Shown here in pieces: positions 58,935 to 64,000 of a stretch of DNA of 64,000 bases; the first letter of the stretch is position 1, and every line of letters begins with the position of its first letter. The translations under genes were made by a program, and so were the position numbers. Under the pieces are notes generated by a model. It was not told where the DNA came from. It ran no database searches and was given only the letters and a program-made list of their open reading frames with translations. Source of the stretch: Streptomyces sp. NRRL F-6131 (GTDB taxonomy: Bacteria > Actinomycetota > Actinomycetes > Streptomycetales > Streptomycetaceae); assembly GCA_000719695.1 (NCBI GenBank), contig JOHN01000007.1, positions 1 through 64,000 on the forward strand, read 5' to 3'.

Positions 58935-60062
58935 GTGAAACATGTGATGATCTTCGGCCTGTTCGTGGCGGGCTACCTCCTCTACCGGTACGGCCGGCAC
59001 CGGAGCCATCTGCGGTGGGCCCGGGAGGGCTTCGACCCGGCGGCGTACGGCATGCCGCCGCGCGAGCGCCTCGACCCGACCAGGGCCGGCCCGCCGTCGC
59101 CGCTGGAGGAGCGCGAGCGCGCCCGGGCGATCGCCGAGGCGGCCTGGGCCGGGGACTGGCGCCCGGCGGCCGAGTACGTCGCCGAGCCCGGGGACCACTG
59201 GGACGAGCGCTGGTCCCGGACGGGCCTGCTGGCGGCGATAGCCGCCGACGGCGACGGCTGGCTGACCGCCTGGCGCGCCGCGCGGCCGGACGACTGCGAC
59301 GCCGCCACCCTGGAGGCGAAGCTGCTGGTGCACCGCGCCTGGGAGGTCCGCGGCTCCGGCTACGGGCACGAGGTCGGAGCCGACGCGATCAACGGCTTCC
59401 GGGAACTGCTGCCGGCCGCGATCGCGGCGGCCCGCAAGGCCGCCCTGCTGGATCCGGCGAACCCGGGCCCGTGGGTGGTGATCGTGACGGCGGCGCGCGG
59501 GGCGCAGTTCACCCCGGAGCAGTTCCAGGAGGCCTGGGACGAGCTGCTGAAGCGCGCCTGGTACCACTACGACGGCCACTGGCAGGCCATGCAGTACTGG
59601 TGCGCCAAGTGGTTCGGCTCCAACGACACGATGATGGCCTTCGCCGAGGGGGCCATGGACGCGGCCCCGCCCGGGAGCCCGCTGGGCGGGATCTACCTGC
59701 ACGCGCTCGCCGAGCTGGAGGAGCGCCGCAGCATCGCCGGCACGCTGGCGGCCGACCGGACCACGTGGCGGCTCACCAACCTCGCCGCCCAGCTGCGCCG
59801 GGTCCGTCCGGACGACGAGCGGCTGCCGCAGCTGCGGCACCTGCTGGCGCACTTCGCCGGCGAGGTGCAGGCGTACGACCTGGCCCTGGAGCAGTTCCGG
59901 GCGATCGGCCCGTGGTGCGGGGCCCCGCCGTGGACCAAGGAGGACGACCCGGCGGCGGCCTTCGACCTGGCCCGCGCACTCGCGGTGAAGCGGACCAAGG
60001 CCGCACCCCTGGCCCCCGAACTGCGCCCGACGAAGAGCTCCGGCATGCAGCACGGCGGGTAG
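58935..60062 (+). CDS. Hypothetical protein with N-terminal membrane anchor
   Basis: About 375 aa (GTG 58935, or ATG 58950). One N-terminal hydrophobic segment (VMIFGLFVAGYLLYRYG), then a soluble helical region rich in Trp and Ala with TPR-like spacing (AEAAWAGDWRPAAEYVAEPG; AIAAARKAALLDPANPGPWVVIV; AFAEGAMDAAPPGSPLGGIYLHALAELEERR). I do not recognise a named domain. Possibly a membrane-tethered tetratricopeptide-like protein. Confidence 0.75.
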   Translation: MKHVMIFGLFVAGYLLYRYGRHRSHLRWAREGFDPAAYGMPPRERLDPTRAGPPSPLEERERARAIAEAAWAGDWRPAAEYVAEPGDHWDERWSRTGLLAAIAADGDGWLTAWRAARPDDCDAATLEAKLLVHRAWEVRGSGYGHEVGADAINGFRELLPAAIAAARKAALLDPANPGPWVVIVTAARGAQFTPEQFQEAWDELLKRAWYHYDGHWQAMQYWCAKWFGSNDTMMAFAEGAMDAAPPGSPLGGIYLHALAELEERRSIAGTLAADRTTWRLTNLAAQLRRVRPDDERLPQLRHLLAHFAGEVQAYDLALEQFRAIGPWCGAPPWTKEDDPAAAFDLARALAVKRTKAAPLAPELRPTKSSGMQHGG

Positions 60063-60218
60063 GCCCCACGAGGGACCGGTCGGCGGGGTTCCGGTGGCGG
60101 GTCGGGGAAGTCGTCGGAAGAATTTCCCGGCCGGCTGTCGAAACGGGTGCCGCCCGTTCGACGCAGGGGTGAGCGGCGGGGAGAAGGCCCCGCCCGCACC
60201 GAAGAGGAGTGAGCCACC

Positions 60219-60593
60219 ATGCCGCGCTTCATGAGTCTGATCCGCATCGACGAGCAGCAGGCCGAGCAGTTCGAGATGGACGCCGCCTTCGAGGAGCGGA
60301 TGGGGGCGCTGTTCGCCGAGATCACCAAGGCCGGGGTGATGCTGGACACCGCCGGCCTGCTGCCCACCAAGGAGGGCACCCGGCTGCTCTGGGACGGCGG
60401 GAAGGTGAGCTGCACCGACGGGCCGTTCACCGAGACCAAGGAGGTCGTGGGCGGCTACGCGATCCTCCAGTGCAAGGACATGGCCGAGGCCGTCGAGTGG
60501 ACCCGGCGCTTCCTGGAGACGCACCCGAAGGGCTGGACGGTCGGCGCCGAGCTGCGGCAGATCGACGAGGCCGCCACGCCGCCGGAGGCGTGA
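60219..60593 (+). CDS. YCII-domain protein
   Basis: 124 aa. PRFMSLIRIDEQQAE at the start and the diagnostic CTDGPFTETKEVVGGYAILQCKDMAEAVEW. A small ferredoxin-like protein typically encoded next to ECF42-type sigma factors. AGGAGTGAGCC precedes ATG 60219. Function unknown. Confidence 0.9.
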   Translation: MPRFMSLIRIDEQQAEQFEMDAAFEERMGALFAEITKAGVMLDTAGLLPTKEGTRLLWDGGKVSCTDGPFTETKEVVGGYAILQCKDMAEAVEWTRRFLETHPKGWTVGAELRQIDEAATPPEA

Positions 60594-60641
60594 CCGGCGG
60601 GGCGGCGGGTTTGCCCCGGTGGGCGGCGGCTGCTCTGATGG

Positions 60642-61922
60642 GTGATCGTGACGGAGCGCGCGGCGGGTGCGACGGAGACGACCAGGACGGTCGAGGCCGT
60701 CTTCCGGATCGAGTCCGCCCGGATCATCGCGGGGGTGACCCGCATCGTGCGCGACGTCGGCATCGCCGAGGAGCTGGCGCAGGACGCGCTGGTCGCCGCC
60801 CTGGAGCAGTGGCCCGGGTCGGGGGTCCCGGACCGCCCGGGCGCCTGGCTCATGGCCACCGCCAAGCACCGGGCGGTCGACCTGGTCCGCCGCCGGGAGA
60901 CGTACGCGCGCAAGCTCGCCGAGGTCGGGCGGGCACTGGAGGACGTCCCGCCGCCGGAGCCGGCCGGGCCTGACGACATCGACGACGACCTGCTGCGGCT
61001 GATCTTCACCGTCTGCCACCCGGTGCTGTCCGCGGAGGCCCGGATCGCGCTGACCCTGCGCCTGCTCGGCGGGCTGACCACGGCGGAGATCGCCCGGGCC
61101 GTCCTCGCCCCGGAGCCGACGGTCGCCCAGCGGATCGTCCGGGCCAAGCGGACGCTGGCGCGGGCCGGGACACCGTTCGAGGTCCCGTACGGGGCGGAGC
61201 GGGCGGCCCGGCTCTCCTCCGTGCTGGAGGTCGTCTACCTGGTCTTCAACGAGGGTTACGCGGCCACCGCCGGGGACGACCTGCTGCGGCCGGCGCTCTG
61301 CGAGGAAGCGCTGCGCCTCGCCCGGGTGCTGGCCGCGCTGATGCCCGAGGAGCCCGAGGCGCACGGACTGGCGGCGCTGCTGGAGCTCCAGGCCTCCCGG
61401 ACGGCCGCCCGCACCGGGCCGGACGGGGCGCCCGTGCTGCTCGCCGACCAGAACCGCGCCCGCTGGGACCGGCTGCTGATCCGGCGCGGACTCGCCGCCC
61501 TGGTGCGGGCGGGCACCGGGCCGTACGCGGTGCAGGCCGCGATCGCCGCCTGCCACGCGCGGGCCGCGCGCTACGAGGGCACCGACTGGACGACCATCGC
61601 CGCGCTCTACGGACGGCTGATGGCGCTGACCCCGTCCCCCGTGGTCGAGCTGAACCGGGCCGTGGCGCTGTCGATGGCCGAGGGCCCGGCGGTCGGGCTG
61701 GAGGTGGTGGACGCGCTGACCGCGGAGCCGGCGCTGCGCGGGTACCACCTGCTGCCCAGCGTCCGGGGCGATCTGCTGGCCCGGCTGGGGCGGGGCGCCG
61801 AGGCACGGGCGGAGTTCGAGCGGGCGGCCGGGCTGACCCGCAACGAGCGGGAGCGGGACCTGCTGCTGGCCCGCGCCGCGGCGGCGGCCCCCGGGGGTCC
61901 GGCGGCGGCCGAGGAGGGGTGA
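60642..61922 (+). CDS. ECF42-type sigma factor with C-terminal TPR-like domain
   Basis: 426 aa (GTG 60642 or 60648), far longer than ordinary ECF factors. Region 2: ARIIAGVTRIVRDVGIAEELAQDALVAALEQWP. Region 4: LTLRLLGGLTTAEIARAVLAPEPTVAQRIVRAKR. The long C-terminal part contains VYLVFNEGYAATAGDDLLRPALCEEALRLARVLAALMPEEPEAHGLAALLELQASR, the DGPVLLADQNRARWDR stretch and TPSPVVELNRAVALSMAEG, diagnostic of group ECF42, which is activated without a classic anti-sigma factor. The YCII partner lies 48 bp upstream. Confidence 0.92.
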   Translation: MIVTERAAGATETTRTVEAVFRIESARIIAGVTRIVRDVGIAEELAQDALVAALEQWPGSGVPDRPGAWLMATAKHRAVDLVRRRETYARKLAEVGRALEDVPPPEPAGPDDIDDDLLRLIFTVCHPVLSAEARIALTLRLLGGLTTAEIARAVLAPEPTVAQRIVRAKRTLARAGTPFEVPYGAERAARLSSVLEVVYLVFNEGYAATAGDDLLRPALCEEALRLARVLAALMPEEPEAHGLAALLELQASRTAARTGPDGAPVLLADQNRARWDRLLIRRGLAALVRAGTGPYAVQAAIAACHARAARYEGTDWTTIAALYGRLMALTPSPVVELNRAVALSMAEGPAVGLEVVDALTAEPALRGYHLLPSVRGDLLARLGRGAEARAEFERAAGLTRNERERDLLLARAAAAAPGGPAAAEEG

Positions 61923-61976
61923 GGCCCCGCCCCGGCCGGGGGTGGGGCCTAGGGGTTCAGAGGGATTCAGACGGGA

Positions 61977-62492
61977 TCAGAGGGCGTCGTCGAGGCGGAG
62001 CCGGGCGCTGACCTGGCCGAGACCGTCGGCGAGGACGGCGAGCTGCTCCCGGCTGAGGACGTCGATGAGCAGTTCGCGGACCAGCGCGACATGGCCGGGG
62101 GCGGCTTCGCGCAGCATCTCGCGCCCCTGGTCGGTGAGTTCGGCGAAGACTCCGCGCACGTCGCTCGGGCAGGAGCGGCGGCCGACCAGTCCCATCTTCT
62201 CCAGCTGGGTGACCTGGTAGGTCAGACCGCTCTTGGAGGTGACGAGCTTGTCCGCCAGTTCGGTCATGCGCAGCGAACCGGCCGGGGCGGCGGAGAGGTG
62301 GACGAGGATCTCGTACTGGGTGTGGGAGAGGCCGGAATCCTCCTTGAGCTGGCGTTCCAGGCGGCGGTTGAGCAGGTTGCTCGCGGTGACGAAGCTCCGC
62401 CAGGCGGCCATCTCCTCCTCGTCGAGCCACCGGGGCTCGTGCGGGGAGGCGGCGGAGGGGGGCGCCGAAGGTGCGGACGAGGTGGAGGGCAT
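61977..62492 (-). CDS. MarR-family transcriptional regulator
   Basis: 171 aa. Winged helix: LKEDSGLSHTQYEILVHLSAAPAGSLRMTELADKLVTSKSGLTYQVTQLEKMGLVGRRSCPSDVRGVFAELTDQG. An N-terminal Ser/Ala/Pro tail precedes it. It lies 21 bp from a palindrome that is identical to one in the DoxX promoter at 16.8 kb, so it is the likely regulator of both loci. Confidence 0.92.
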   Translation of the reverse strand: MPSTSSAPSAPPSAASPHEPRWLDEEEMAAWRSFVTASNLLNRRLERQLKEDSGLSHTQYEILVHLSAAPAGSLRMTELADKLVTSKSGLTYQVTQLEKMGLVGRRSCPSDVRGVFAELTDQGREMLREAAPGHVALVRELLIDVLSREQLAVLADGLGQVSARLRLDDAL

Positions 62493-62512
62493 GGGGTGAT
62501 CGTACTCCTATT

Positions 62513-62568
62513 GTTCAAATTCGAACGAAGGGTGTACCGTCGAACGCATGGAGAGTTCAAATTTGAAC
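62513..62568. promoter_or_regulatory. Twin MarR operators, MarR/dioxygenase divergent promoter
   Basis: GTTCAAATTCGAAC (62513-62526) and the perfect palindrome GTTCAAATTTGAAC (62555-62568), starting 42 bp apart. Same first sequence and same spacing as at 16773-16828. Confidence 0.8.
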
Positions 62569-62625
62569 TACCTGTCCGGGTACCCGCCCGGGAGCACGCC
62601 CGAGGGCCAGAGGAGAAGAGCCGCC

Positions 62626-63408
62626 ATGAGCACCGCCGCACCCGAGCGCATGCCCGCCCTCTACCTGTCGCACGGCGCGCCGCCGCTCGCCGACGACCCC
62701 GTCTGGCCCGGTGAGCTGGCCGCCTGGTCCGCCGACCTGCCGCGTCCCCGGGCGATCCTGATGGTCTCCGCGCACTGGGAGGAGGCCCCGCTCGCGCTCG
62801 GCGCCGTCACCACGCTGCCGCTCGTGTACGACTTCTGGGGCTTCCCCGAGCACTACTACCGCGTCCGGTACGCCGCCCCCGGCGCACCTGAGCTCGCCGA
62901 GCGCGTGCGGAAGCTGCTGCGCGCCCCCGGCACGCCCGTGCAGGACATCCCCGACCGCGGCCTCGACCACGGCGCGTACGTTCCGCTGGTGGAGATGTTC
63001 CCGGAGGCGGACGTCCCCGTCCTCCAGATCTCCCTGCCGACCCTCGACCCGCGGCGACTCCTGGAGATCGGCCGCCGGCTCGCCCCGCTGCGCGACGAGG
63101 GCGTGCTGATCGTCGGCAGCGGCTTCTTCACCCACAACCTTCGGGCGCTCAGCCGCGACGGCCGGATCACCTCGGTGATGGCCGAGTTCGACGACTGGGG
63201 CCGGCGCGCCCTGGACGCCCAGGACATCGACGCGCTGCTCGACTTCGAGGAGAAGGCCCCGGCCGGCCGGCTCGCCCATCCCCGAACCGAGCACTTCGCT
63301 CCGCTGTTCGTCACCCTCGGCGCGGCGGAGGGCGAACTGGGCAGCCAGCGCACGGTGATCGACGGGTTCTGGATGGGACTGGCGAAGCGCTCGATCCAGA
63401 TCGGCTGA
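62626..63408 (+). CDS. DODA-type extradiol aromatic ring-opening dioxygenase (LigB-like)
   Basis: 260 aa from ATG 62626. MPALYLSHGAPPLADDPVWPGELAAW, PRAILMVSAHWEEAPLALG, DFWGFPEHYYRVRYAAPGAPELA, GLDHGAYVPLVEMFPEADVPVLQISL, VLIVGSGFFTHNLR and LAHPRTEHFAPLFVTLGAA match the class III extradiol dioxygenase family (DODA/YgiD), metal ligands His in SHG, AHW and HNLR-type motifs. It cleaves catechol-like rings or acts on DOPA-like substrates. Divergent from MarR under twin operators. Confidence 0.9.
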   Translation: MSTAAPERMPALYLSHGAPPLADDPVWPGELAAWSADLPRPRAILMVSAHWEEAPLALGAVTTLPLVYDFWGFPEHYYRVRYAAPGAPELAERVRKLLRAPGTPVQDIPDRGLDHGAYVPLVEMFPEADVPVLQISLPTLDPRRLLEIGRRLAPLRDEGVLIVGSGFFTHNLRALSRDGRITSVMAEFDDWGRRALDAQDIDALLDFEEKAPAGRLAHPRTEHFAPLFVTLGAAEGELGSQRTVIDGFWMGLAKRSIQIG

Positions 63409-63449
63409 CCGGCCGGAGCCGGGCGCGGGGGACGTGAGACGGTGACCCG

Positions 63450-64000
63450 ATGACCGACCATCAGATGAACGGCGCCGACGTCCGGGCCGCGCTCGGTGCG
63501 GCGACGGCCGTCCTGGGCCCCGCCGCCGAAACGGGCGGCGCACGCTGGGCCGCGCCCGCCGGACCGCTGGAGTGGAGCTGCCGGGAGACCGCCGCCCACA
63601 TCGCCCACGATCTGCTCGCCTACGCCGGACAGCTCGCCGCCCGGCCCACCGACCGCTACCTGCCGCTGGACCTCACCGTGCACCCGGAGGCCGGACCGAC
63701 CGAGGTGCTCACGGTCGTCACGGCCGCCGCGCATCTGCTGGCCACCGCCCTGGACGCGGCGCCGCCCGGGCTGCGGGCCTGGCACCACGGGCCGTGCGAC
63801 CCGACCGGTTTCGCGGCGATGGGCGTCACCGAGACCCTGGTGCACACCCACGACATCACCCTGGGGCTGGGCCTGACCTGGCGGCCCCCGGCGCCGCTCG
63901 CCGCGGCGGCGCTCGCCCGGCTGTTCCCCGACGCGCCCGCCGGGGACCCGGTGGACGTGCTGCTCTGGTGCACCGGCCGCGGGGAGCTGGACGGCCGCCC
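63450..64000 (+). CDS. Maleylpyruvate isomerase-like mycothiol-dependent protein, partial
   Basis: 184 codons before the right edge; the 3' end is missing. WAAPAGPLEWSCRETAAHIAHDLLAYAGQLAAR and AAMGVTETLVHTHDITLGLGL are the MDMPI N-terminal domain marks, with His residues for the metal site. Starts 42 bp after the dioxygenase stop on the same strand, so likely in one operon with it. The distant DoxX locus also carries a DinB/MDMPI protein, which supports a shared thiol-dependent detoxification theme. Confidence 0.8.
   Translation, partial: MTDHQMNGADVRAALGAATAVLGPAAETGGARWAAPAGPLEWSCRETAAHIAHDLLAYAGQLAARPTDRYLPLDLTVHPEAGPTEVLTVVTAAAHLLATALDAAPPGLRAWHHGPCDPTGFAAMGVTETLVHTHDITLGLGLTWRPPAPLAAAALARLFPDAPAGDPVDVLLWCTGRGELDGR

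Noticed and set aside
1..64000. Mobile element or prophage boundaries
   Set aside because: No transposase, integrase, tRNA attachment site or long terminal repeats were seen.

Overview
The window is very GC-rich, with GTG starts, 4-bp start/stop overlaps and protein families typical of Streptomycetaceae (Streptomyces or Kitasatospora): NB-ARC/TPR ATPase, ECF sigma/ZAS anti-sigma pair, mycothiol-type DinB/MDMPI proteins, WYL, HxlR, TetR, LacI and RpiR regulators. It looks like a chromosomal accessory region of many small operons. I see no rRNA, tRNA, CRISPR array, transposase or phage gene.

Layout. 1-4 kb: the 5' end of etfB, an unrecognised GT-B-like protein and an NB-ARC/TPR protein. 4-6 kb: a DyP peroxidase whose C-terminus carries an encapsulin targeting peptide, coupled to its encapsulin shell gene. 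6-12 kb: two MFS exporters with HxlR and TetR regulators, and an LLM flavin monooxygenase/FMN reductase pair. 12-19 kb: a PP2C phosphatase, a secreted M9 collagenase with PKD and PPC domains, a DoxX/MDMPI divergent pair, a hemerythrin and a VOC protein.

19.2-31.8 kb is the most interesting block: eleven leftward genes, every neighbouring pair joined by a 4-bp ATGA or GTGA overlap. In transcription order they are an ATP-grasp ligase, a DUF364/DUF4213 'heavy-metal chelation' protein, a cysteine-synthase-like PLP enzyme, a dipeptide-epimerase-like enolase-superfamily enzyme, an MFS exporter, a SAM methyltransferase, a family-5 substrate-binding lipoprotein, a permease, a 91-aa His/Cys-rich small protein, a second permease and a fused double ATPase. 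The upstream region, shared with a divergent GNAT gene, holds a 13/15 match to the actinobacterial Zur (zinc repressor) box. I infer a zinc-regulated system that makes, exports and re-imports a small peptide metallophore without an NRPS. That is inference from gene content and the operator.

32-43 kb: a TetR/MFS locus with two perfect 17-bp inverted-repeat operators, a YndJ-like/DUF1990 operon with paired TTGAAC palindromes, then a 1.4-kb gene-free array (37.6-39.06 kb) of twelve degenerate 21-bp palindromes. The blocks between them follow a higher-order order (C-A-B) x3 then C-C. After it come anti-sigma, ECF sigma, a COG4315-type lipoprotein, thioredoxin and a WYL regulator.

43-64 kb: a hydrolase, a class-I disulfide oxidoreductase-like flavoprotein, a BNR/WD40-like protein, acetyltransferases, a DMT transporter/RpiR pair, LacI, an FAD monooxygenase, a YtrA-type GntR/ABC operon whose operator recurs in front of a DUF2079 gene, a fatty acid desaturase, a YCII/ECF42 pair, and a MarR/extradiol dioxygenase/MDMPI locus. 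The MarR intergenic region carries the same 14-mer, with the same 42-bp spacing to a second box, as the DoxX/MDMPI promoter 46 kb away. This points to one quinone/catechol-type stress regulon.
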